Shown here: positions 6,032-12,329 of the stretch, piece by piece
Layout: the number at the start of each line of letters is the position of its first letter
How positions within the stretch are numbered: the stretch's first letter is position 1
Source: an uncultured Collinsella sp.
Lineage (GTDB): Bacteria; Actinomycetota; Coriobacteriia; Coriobacteriales; Coriobacteriaceae
Direction of reading: 5' to 3'
Length of the DNA stretch: 12,329 nt
Assembly (NCBI GenBank): GCA_902489945.1
Contig: CABUBZ010000056.1
Span: 1 to 12,329 of the forward strand
Notes under the pieces: model-generated
Seen by the model: only the letters and a program-made list of their open reading frames with translations
What the model was told of the DNA's origin: nothing
The model's database searches: none
Position numbers and translations under genes: made by a program

Positions 6032-8035
6032 ATGTCGAAGCAAGCGGTCGTTGGAATCTTGGCGCATGTCGATGCTGGCAAGACCACGTTGGCCGAGGCC
6101 ATGCTGTTCAACGCGGGTCGCATTCGCAAACGCGGCCGCGTGGACGATGGCGATTCGCATCTGGATACGAACGAGATTGAGCGCGAGCGTGGCATTACGA
6201 TCTTCTCGTCGCAGGCCGTACTCGACCACGGCGATACCCACGTCATGCTCGTGGATGCGCCGGGGCATGTCGATTTTTCTGCCGAGGCGGAGCGCACGCT
6301 GCGCGCACTCGACTATGCGATTTTGGTTGTGGGCGCCAACGATGGCGTGCAAGGGCACACCGAAACCCTGTGGCGCCTGCTTGCGCGCTATGACATTCCG
6401 ACGTTCATCTATATCAACAAAATCGATTTGGAGAATCCCGGCCGCGATGTTTTGCTGGCACAGCTTGGGCAGCGTCTTTCCGAAGGCTGCCTGGATGCCA
6501 ACGAACTGCTGGCGGGCGGTGCCGTTCAGGAGGACGCTGCTGCGTTGGACGAGGCGGCGCTCGAGGAGTTTCTTGAAGCGGGTGAGCTTTCCGTCGCAAC
6601 GCTGTCGCGCATGGTTGCCGAGCGCAAGCTCTTTCCCTGTTTTGCCGGCTCGGCGCTCAAGGACCAGGGCGTGGACGAGCTGCTGGATGGTATATGCGCA
6701 CTGATGCGTGAACGGGCATGGCGCCCGGAGTTTGCCGCGCGCATCTACCGTGTGAGCCGCGGGGATCGCGGCGAGCGCTTGGCATGGGTTAAAGTGACCG
6801 GCGGCACGCTGCATGCCAAACAGCTGATTAACGGACGTTCCGGCGCCGAGGCGTGGGAGCAAAAGATCGACCAGGTGCGCATCTATAATGGCGAGAAATA
6901 CGAGCTTGCCCAGGAAGTTGCCGCTGGCGGCATCTGCACCGTGACGGGTCTTGCGCACGTTCGCCCGGGTGATGCCCTGGGCGCGGAGCCCGCGGGCGAT
7001 ACGCCCGTCATTGCGCCGGTCCTCACCTATACGGTGCTTCCGGGCGAACACGATGTCCGCGCGGTGTTCAAAGCGCTGACTGAGTTGGCGGACGAAGATT
7101 CCATGCTCGGCGTAAGCTGGAACACGCATCTTGAACAAATACATCTGCAGCTCATGGGAGCGGTGCAGCTCGAGGTCGTGCAGCGCGTGCTGGCCGATCG
7201 TTTTGGCCTTGCGGTCGAGTTTGAGCCCGGCGGCATCCTCTATAAGGAGACCATTTCGCAGCCGGTCGAGGGCGTGGGCCACTTTGAGCCGCTGCGCCAC
7301 TATGCCGAGGTACATCTGCGCTTGGAGCCGTTGTCGGCGGGCTCGGGCGTGCAGTTTGGCACCGTGACCTCGACCGACGAGCTCGATCTTAACTGGCAGC
7401 GTTTGGCGCTCACCAACGCTATGGAGCGCGATCACCTGGGCGTGCTGACCGGCTCGCCCATCACCGATGTGCGCATTACGCTCACAGGTGGTCGCGCGCA
7501 TGCCAAACACACCGAGGGCGGCGATTTTCGCCAGGCCACGTACCGCGCGATTCGCCAGGGGCTCATGCAGGCGCGTGAAGCCGGCGCGGCGGTGCTGTTG
7601 GAGCCGTGGTATCGCTTTGAGCTCGAGGTGCCGGGGGAGTGCGTGGGCCGGGCGCTCTCGGATGCCACGCGCATGGGTGCCGAGTACGAGCCGCCGGCGA
7701 TGGCGGGGGACCGGGCGAAGCTTGTGGGTCGCGTGCCGGCATCTGAGGTGCAGGATTACGCGCTGGAGGTGGCTGCCTACACGAGCGGTCGCGGACATCT
7801 GTACCTGGAGTTCGCCGGCTATGCGGCTTGTCATGATGCCGAGCGCGTCATCGAGACTGCCGCCTATGAGCCAGAGGCCGATCTGCCCAACACGCCCGAT
7901 TCGGTCTTTTGCTCTCACGGCGCCGGTTACACGGTCAAATGGTGCGACGTCCCCGCCGCAGCGCACGTAAAGGTCGATCCCGCCACCTTTCGCCCCTGGC
8001 GAGCAGCAGACGCGGAGTTTTTCGGCCACATGTAA
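6032..8035 (+). CDS. TetM/EF-G-like ribosomal translation-factor GTPase
   Basis: The 667-residue product has the five-domain architecture of ribosomal-protection proteins and EF-G. GTPase motifs are G1 AHVDAGKTT (11-19), G2 within RERGITIF (51-58), G3 DAPGH (75-79), G4 NKID (129-132) and G5 GSAL (206-209). Domain II follows at about 235-325, domain III at about 330-405, domain IV at about 410-560 and domain V to the end. It should bind the ribosomal A-site region and hydrolyse GTP. The domain IV tip, which in TetM/TetO carries the Y-S-P-V loop that displaces tetracycline, here reads RAHAKHTEGGDFRQATYRA (488-506), so resistance is doubtful. The C-terminal PDSVFCSHGAGYTVKW block marks a distinct subfamily seen in Firmicutes and Actinobacteria. 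The ATG at 6032 has AGAGGAGA 4-10 bases upstream; an in-frame ATG at 5963 is rejected. The stop codon touches a hairpin. Confidence 0.9.
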   Translation: MSKQAVVGILAHVDAGKTTLAEAMLFNAGRIRKRGRVDDGDSHLDTNEIERERGITIFSSQAVLDHGDTHVMLVDAPGHVDFSAEAERTLRALDYAILVVGANDGVQGHTETLWRLLARYDIPTFIYINKIDLENPGRDVLLAQLGQRLSEGCLDANELLAGGAVQEDAAALDEAALEEFLEAGELSVATLSRMVAERKLFPCFAGSALKDQGVDELLDGICALMRERAWRPEFAARIYRVSRGDRGERLAWVKVTGGTLHAKQLINGRSGAEAWEQKIDQVRIYNGEKYELAQEVAAGGICTVTGLAHVRPGDALGAEPAGDTPVIAPVLTYTVLPGEHDVRAVFKALTELADEDSMLGVSWNTHLEQIHLQLMGAVQLEVVQRVLADRFGLAVEFEPGGILYKETISQPVEGVGHFEPLRHYAEVHLRLEPLSAGSGVQFGTVTSTDELDLNWQRLALTNAMERDHLGVLTGSPITDVRITLTGGRAHAKHTEGGDFRQATYRAIRQGLMQAREAGAAVLLEPWYRFELEVPGECVGRALSDATRMGAEYEPPAMAGDRAKLVGRVPASEVQDYALEVAAYTSGRGHLYLEFAGYAACHDAERVIETAAYEPEADLPNTPDSVFCSHGAGYTVKWCDVPAAAHVKVDPATFRPWRAADAEFFGHM

Positions 8036-8055
8036 CAAAGGGACAGCCCCTTTGT
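8035..8055 (+). repeat. Stop-proximal hairpin with AAAGGGACAG (after the GTPase gene)
   Basis: ACAAAGGG (8035-8042) pairs with CCCTTTGT (8048-8055) around ACAGC. The first base of the stem is the last base of the GTPase stop codon. The core AAAGGGACAG at 8037-8046 is shared with 3154-3163 and 11766-11775. No T-run follows, so it is not a standard terminator. Confidence 0.7.
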
Positions 8056-8064
8056 CATATGCTA

Positions 8065-8095
8065 TTGGTATAACTCGGTACAAGTTGGTATAACT
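8065..8095 (+). promoter_or_regulatory. Promoter with 20-bp-spaced TTGGTATAACT direct repeats before the ATPase
   Basis: TTGGTATAACT occurs at 8065-8075 and again at 8085-8095. GGTA recurs at 8067, 8077 and 8087, exactly one helical turn apart. TTGGTA (8065-8070), 18 bases and TATAAC (8089-8094) form a good sigma-A-like promoter that would start near 8101, 28 bases before the ATPase ATG. The repeats therefore overlap the core promoter, a typical repressor-operator position. Confidence 0.5.
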
Positions 8096-8128
8096 ATTAC
8101 CGGGGTTTGCCAATCCGAGGAGGCCGAC

Positions 8129-9248
8129 ATGAATCCAAATCCCTTTAAGCCCACGGCTGGCAAGCGGCCTCCGATACTCATCGGCCGCGAGTCGGTCATC
8201 GAAGATTTCGAGGAAGGACTCGATAACGGCGCCGGAGCGCCGGGTAGGCTCATGCTCATTACGGGAAACCGCGGCTGTGGCAAGACGGTTCTCCTGCGGG
8301 AACTGCAACGTCTCGCCAACGAGCGCGGATGGGCGGTTGTCTCCGATTCCGCCTCGCTTGGCTTATGCGACCGCTTGGCCGACGCGCTTCGCTCGAATAA
8401 ACCCGTTGTGACGTCAATGGAGTTTGGGCCGTCGTTTGGCCGGATGTCGGTCGAGGCGGCGCGAGCAAAAGGCGAGACGTTGCGCGGGTTAGTCAACGAG
8501 CGCCTCAAGAACCTCGGGCCGGGAAAGGGCTTGCTGTTTGCGATTGATGAGGCCCAATCTGCGTCTATCGAGGAACTGGCGGCGCTGGCCGTTCTCTATC
8601 AGCAAGTGCTCGGAGATCAAGATGCCACGGGCTTGCCCGATAGCGACCAGCGCGGTCTTGCGCTGGTATTTGCCGGCTTGCCCAGTATGGTTGATGACTT
8701 GCTCGAAGAGCCGAGTGTAACGTTTTTTGCGCCGCGCCCAGCAGCGTACGCTGGGGGCGATTTCTTTGCCCAAAGTGCGCGATTCATATATCCAGACGGT
8801 CAAAGACGCTGGTCTTTACGTTGATGCGGAGACGGCGGACCTTGCGGCGCGCAAGAGCATGGGGCATCCCTATATGGTTCAGCTGGTGGGCTATTACAAG
8901 TGGCGCTCTGCTGTCCGGCGTGGCTCGCGGGCCATTGAAGTGTGCGATGTCGAGGCTGGCTACGCCGATGCCGTCTCTGAGTTCTATGAAGCGGTCGACG
9001 CTCCCTTGTATTACGGGTTGCGCAGTCCGCAGCGTCTCTTTATCGAGGCTATGGCGGTTGACGAGGACAAGCCGACGCGCACGGCGGATATCATTGAGCG
9101 CTGCGACCGTACCCAGAGCTGGGCGAGTAAATATCGCGCAAGCCTGATTCGCGAGCGCGTCATCGAGGCCGCCGGATACGGCCTTGTGCGGTTTACCGTG
9201 CCCATGCTGGGCGAGTATATCCGCGACCGCGTTTTATGGCATGAGTAG
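8129..9248 (+). pseudogene. AAA/Orc-like ATPase with C-terminal winged helix, broken by a one-base frameshift
   Basis: Read continuously, this would be a 372-residue ATPase. Residues 1-199 are in the first frame: Walker A GNRGCGKT at 46-53, Walker B LLFAIDE at 135-141 and a sensor-1-like LALVFAGLP at 177-185. At a run of six T (8723-8728) the frame is lost: the first frame continues with about 32 unrelated residues to TGA 8822-8824. The family sequence resumes in the +1 frame as TFLRRAQQRTLGAISLPKVR and runs to TAG 9246-9248. The C-terminal part (LRSPQRLFIEAM to GEYIRDR) looks like a winged helix-turn-helix. Removing one T restores the gene. The start has AGGAGG five bases upstream. Such stand-alone ATPases are common in actinobacteria and their role is unknown. 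A homopolymer sequencing error, true inactivation or phase variation cannot be told apart here. Confidence 0.85.
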
Positions 9249-9273
9249 GGTGATAAAGGTGACGGAACAGAAG

Positions 9274-11754
9274 ATGAGCCCGCAGGCTATCGAGGTGCGC
9301 GGTGCACGTGTCCACAATCTCAAGGACATCGATATCGATATTCCGCTGGGGAGGCTCGTGGGCATTGCCGGCGTGTCGGGCTCGGGCAAGAGCTCGCTGG
9401 CGCTGGGAGTTCTTTATGCCGAGGGCTCGCGCCGTTACCTGGAGGCGCTCAGCACCTATACTCGACGTCGCCTGACGCAGGCCGAGCACGCCCAGGTGGA
9501 CGAGGTATTGCACGTACCGGCGGCACTCGCGTTGCATCAGCGTCCCAGTGTGCCAGGCGTACGCTCGACCTTTGGTACCATGACCGAGCTCAACAACAGT
9601 CTGCGTTTGCTCTTTAGCCGCTGTGCCCATCACGTGTGCCCACATTGCGGGGCGCGTGTGGAGCCGAGCCTTAACGTGGCTGCGGGCCTGTCGCTCACGT
9701 GCCCCGCATGCGGCCGCGAGTTCTACGCGCCGAGTGCCGAGGACCTTGCCTTTAACAGCGGCGGTGCGTGCCCTACCTGCGGCGGCACCGGTGTCATGCG
9801 CGAGGTGGACGAAGCGAGCCTGGTGCCCGACGAGTCAAAGACCATCAACGAAGGCGCGGTGCTTCCCTGGGGTACGCTCATGTGGGATCTGATGAAGCAG
9901 GTAGCCGGCGAGATGGGCGTGCGCACCGACGTGCCGTTTAACCAGCTCACGCCTCAAGAGCGCGACATCGTGTTCCACGGTCCGGCGGTTAAAAAGCACA
10001 TTCTCTACGTTCCCAAAAACGGCGAGGGCGCCACGCCGCTCGATTTTACCTATTACAACGCTGTCTATACCGTCGAGAATGCGCTCGCCAAGGTTAAGGA
10101 CGACAAGGGCCTCAAGCGCGTGGCGCGCTTTTTGCGCGAGGGGCCATGCCGTGACTGTGGCGGCACGCGTCTCTCCGAGGCCGCACGCCATCCCCAGGTG
10201 CGCGGTATCAATCTGGCGCAGGCCGCGGCTATGACGCTGGGTGAGGCGATTGAGTGGGTGCGCGGGGTGCCCGCATCCTTGCCGGCCGAGATGCAGCCCA
10301 TGGCGACGGATATCTGCGATTCGTTTTTGAGCACGGCCCGTCGACTGGTCGATCTGGGCCTCGATTACCTTTCACTCGACCGCGCCGGTGCCACGCTCTC
10401 CACGGGCGAGCGTCAGCGCGTGCAGCTCGCCCGCGTGGTGCGTAACCGATCGACGGGCGTGCTCTATGTGCTGGACGAGCCCTCGATTGGCTTGCATCCT
10501 GCCAATGTCGACGGCCTGGTAGGCGTGATGCGCGATTTGGTGGATGACGGCAACACCGTGGTCGTTGTCGACCACGACACGCGCGTACTGGCGGAAGCCG
10601 ACTATCTGGTCGAGATGGGCCCCGTTGCCGGAGCAGGCGGCGGCAATGTGATCGCCGCGGGCGCGGTAGGCGAGGTCGAAGAATCGCAGGGCAGCCGCAT
10701 CGCCCCATTTTTGCGCTCGGAGCCTGAGCGCTTGCGTCCGCAGGTGCCTGACGACGAAATGTTTGACCGGGGCCATATCCGCATGGCGACCGATGCCATC
10801 CATACCGTCAAACCGCTCGAAGTCGATATACCGCGCGGTCGCCTTGTCGCGGTGACGGGCGTTTCGGGTTCGGGCAAGACGACGTTGGTGCTCGAGACAC
10901 TCATCCCGGCACTTAAGGCGCAGGCAGCCAGCGAGCGCCTGCCAAAACACGTGCGTTGGGTCGATGCCGAGGGCATTGCACGTGCCAACCTGATAGACGC
11001 CACGCCCATCGGTGCCAACGTGCGTTCGACGGTGGCGACTTATGCCGACATCCATGATGAACTGCGTCGCGCCTTCGCCCGCACGCCCGAGGCCAAGGCA
11101 GCCGGCTACAAGGCAGGCGCATTTAGCTACAACACTGGCGCTTTGCGCTGCCCTACGTGCGATGGCACGGGTTCGATATCGCTCGACGTGCAGTTTTTGC
11201 CCGACGTCGAGATCGTCTGCCCGGCATGTCGCGGCTCACGTTATGTAGACGCGGCTTCGCATATCCATCGCGAGGGCAAGGACGGGAGCCTGCTTACGTT
11301 GCCGCAGCTCATGGACATGAGTGTGGACGAAGCGCTCGACGCCACGGTGGGGCTCAAGAAGGTTCAGGCGCGCTTGCAGACCTTGCACGACCTGGGCTTG
11401 GGTTATCTCACACTTGGCGAGCCCACACCGGCGCTTTCGGGCGGCGAGGCGCAGCGTCTTAAGCTCGCGAGCGAGATGGGCCGCGTGCAGGATGATGCCG
11501 TGTTTGTGTTTGACGAGCCCACGATCGGCCTGCATCCGCTCGATGTTCAGGTGCTGCTGAGTGTGTTTGACGGCCTCGTCGCCAAGGGCGCCACAGTTGT
11601 CGTGATCGAACACGACCTCGACCTTGTCCGCAACGCCGACTATGTGATCGACATGGGCCCGGGCGGCGGTGACGCGGGCGGGCAAATCGTCTGCGCCGGC
11701 ACGCCGGGCGACATCGTGGCCTGCCCCGCAAGCATCACCGGCCGCTACCTATAA
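9274..11754 (+). CDS. UvrA-like ABC ATPase lacking the UvrB-binding domain (UvrA2/DrrC type)
   Basis: From the ATG at 9274 the product has 826 residues, against about 940-960 for UvrA. It has two ABC halves: Walker A GVSGSGKSS (33-41) and GVSGSGKTT (529-537), signatures LSTGERQR (375-382) and LSGGEAQR (721-728), and Walker B ending LDEP (400-403) and FDEP (746-749). Zinc modules are C143/C146/C166/C169 and C626/C629/C649/C652, with extra pairs C122/C125 and C292/C295. Between C125 and C143 only 17 residues remain where UvrA has a UvrB-binding domain of roughly 115, so canonical nucleotide excision with UvrB is unlikely. UvrA2 and DrrC paralogues bind DNA and are linked to damage or intercalator tolerance; a role here is inferred. 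Other possible starts are ATG 9241, which overlaps the ATPase stop, and GTG 9250 or 9259. None has a strong ribosome binding site, so translational coupling to the ATPase is likely. Confidence 0.9.
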   Translation: MSPQAIEVRGARVHNLKDIDIDIPLGRLVGIAGVSGSGKSSLALGVLYAEGSRRYLEALSTYTRRRLTQAEHAQVDEVLHVPAALALHQRPSVPGVRSTFGTMTELNNSLRLLFSRCAHHVCPHCGARVEPSLNVAAGLSLTCPACGREFYAPSAEDLAFNSGGACPTCGGTGVMREVDEASLVPDESKTINEGAVLPWGTLMWDLMKQVAGEMGVRTDVPFNQLTPQERDIVFHGPAVKKHILYVPKNGEGATPLDFTYYNAVYTVENALAKVKDDKGLKRVARFLREGPCRDCGGTRLSEAARHPQVRGINLAQAAAMTLGEAIEWVRGVPASLPAEMQPMATDICDSFLSTARRLVDLGLDYLSLDRAGATLSTGERQRVQLARVVRNRSTGVLYVLDEPSIGLHPANVDGLVGVMRDLVDDGNTVVVVDHDTRVLAEADYLVEMGPVAGAGGGNVIAAGAVGEVEESQGSRIAPFLRSEPERLRPQVPDDEMFDRGHIRMATDAIHTVKPLEVDIPRGRLVAVTGVSGSGKTTLVLETLIPALKAQAASERLPKHVRWVDAEGIARANLIDATPIGANVRSTVATYADIHDELRRAFARTPEAKAAGYKAGAFSYNTGALRCPTCDGTGSISLDVQFLPDVEIVCPACRGSRYVDAASHIHREGKDGSLLTLPQLMDMSVDEALDATVGLKKVQARLQTLHDLGLGYLTLGEPTPALSGGEAQRLKLASEMGRVQDDAVFVFDEPTIGLHPLDVQVLLSVFDGLVAKGATVVVIEHDLDLVRNADYVIDMGPGGGDAGGQIVCAGTPGDIVACPASITGRYL

Positions 11755-11756
11755 CC

Positions 11757-11791
11757 GAATGTGACAAAGGGACAGTTCCTTTGTCACATTC
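11757..11791. repeat. Hairpin with AAAGGGACAG between uvrA-like gene and trmL
   Basis: A 14-bp perfect stem (11757-11770 with 11778-11791, containing AATGTGACAAAGG) surrounds the loop GACAGTT. It begins two bases after the UvrA-like stop and overlaps the end of trmL, including its TGA at 11786-11784. Being symmetric it could act on both convergent transcripts, but neither strand shows a T-run, so it is not a classical terminator. It is the longest-stemmed member of the AAAGGGACAG group in the window. Confidence 0.85.
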
Positions 11792-12329
11792 CCGGAAAGC
11801 CTGTTTGGCGCAGGGCCTCGTAGAGGACGATGGCGGCGCTGTTGGAGAGGTTGAGAGCGCTGATGCGGTAGTCGTCCGGGTCGACGAAGTTGCCGCAGAT
11901 ATCCTGTCGAAGGATGGCTTCGTGGCTGTCCTCGGTATGCCCGAGCGACTCCTCGTGGGCCTCCCAGGCGTCGGCGTTTTCGAGCGAGTCGCAATCGCGC
12001 AACATGGGGATGCGCTCGCAGCGCTCGGGCGCCGCGGCAAGCAGTGGCTCGGGAATCCCCGAGCTCTCGCTGCCAAAGACCAAAAAGTCACCGTCGCGGT
12101 AGGTACTTTGCGCATAGGTGCGGCGCGCCTTTTTGGTCAGCAGATGCAGGCGTTCGTCGGCGGGGGAGAGGCCGTTGCGCGCAAGGAAATCCTCCCAGCC
12201 GGCATAGGTCGTCACGTCCAAATTTTGCCAGTAGCCCAGGCCGGCGCGACGCACCGTCTTGTCGTCGAGCGAAAACCCCAGCGGCTCCACCAGATGCAGG
12301 CGGGCGCCGGTAACCACGCAGGTGCGGCC
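11784..12329 (-). CDS. trmL: tRNA (cytidine(34)-2'-O)-methyltransferase, TrmL (SPOUT), 5' end outside window
   Basis: TrmL methylates the 2'-OH of the wobble base (C34 or U34) of tRNA-Leu isoacceptors. The frame is open through the right edge: the residues before the internal GTG at 12317 read GRTC, continuing into VVTGARLHLVEPLGFSLDDK, which matches the TrmL N-terminal N-I-G-R-T-C-x-x-T-G block, so the gene starts outside the window. 181 residues are visible. SPOUT motif 2 is DFLVFGSESSGIPEPLL, and motif 3 at the knot is ISALNLSNSAAIVLYEALRQ. Between IPM and NLSNS there is an acidic stretch of about 40 extra residues (from LRDCDSLENADAWEAHEE to DICGNFVDPDDYRI) absent from E. coli TrmL. The gene converges on the UvrA-like gene, and its stop codon lies inside the hairpin at 11757-11791. 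Confidence 0.92.
   Translation of the reverse strand, partial: GRTCVVTGARLHLVEPLGFSLDDKTVRRAGLGYWQNLDVTTYAGWEDFLARNGLSPADERLHLLTKKARRTYAQSTYRDGDFLVFGSESSGIPEPLLAAAPERCERIPMLRDCDSLENADAWEAHEESLGHTEDSHEAILRQDICGNFVDPDDYRISALNLSNSAAIVLYEALRQTGFPGM

Noticed and set aside
6032..8035. Naming the GTPase gene as a tet resistance gene
   Set aside because: The domain IV loop needed to displace tetracycline is absent, so only the broader family name is justified.
5819..8308. An 829-codon open frame on the minus strand
   Set aside because: It lies antisense to the TetM-like GTPase and the ATPase start, its composition (many Arg, His, Ala) is that of a GC-rich shadow frame, and it matches no family, while the plus strand has complete GTPase motifs.
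12315..12317. GTG at 12317 as the start of trmL
   Set aside because: The frame remains open upstream and encodes GRTC, part of the conserved TrmL N-terminal block, so the gene continues past the window edge.

Overview
The window reads as a dense, GC-rich bacterial chromosome segment with strong AGGAGG-type ribosome binding sites. Gene content and protein style suggest an actinobacterial gut anaerobe of the Coriobacteriia, most like Collinsella. That assignment is an inference from family resemblance, not from a database search. No transposase, integrase, tRNA, rRNA or CRISPR array was seen.

Layout. Positions 2-709 (+) hold the C-terminal part of a LysR regulator cut by the left edge, facing a MATE drug/metabolite exporter at 737-2119 (-). 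A 58-bp perfect palindrome (2213-2270) lies between the exporter and rlmA (2327-3142, +), a 23S rRNA guanine methyltransferase. After rlmA come a hairpin and an intrinsic terminator, then a convergent four-helix membrane protein (3270-3671, -). A 47-residue membrane microprotein (3904-4047) precedes rsmJ (4111-4815), a 16S rRNA methyltransferase. A small zinc-ribbon protein (4864-5160, -) and a GNAT acetyltransferase (5238-5726, +) diverge from a promoter region carrying an inverted repeat. A 300-bp gap follows with a terminator and a candidate minus-strand structured RNA. Next are a TetM/EF-G-like ribosomal GTPase (6032-8035), an AAA ATPase broken by a one-base frameshift (8129-9248), a UvrA paralogue lacking the UvrB-binding domain (9274-11754), and trmL (11784-12329, -), which runs off the right edge.

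Together: four genes act on ribosomes or tRNA (rlmA, rsmJ, the GTPase, trmL), and several belong to families that also contain antibiotic-resistance members (MATE, RlmA/TlrB, TetM-like, UvrA2/DrrC-like). The least explained parts are: the ATPase-UvrA2 gene pair under a promoter of GGTA repeats at 10-bp spacing; a TTGGTATMACT motif shared with the zinc-ribbon/GNAT intergenic region; three stop-codon-proximal hairpins sharing AAAGGGACAG; and the candidate RNA before the GTPase.
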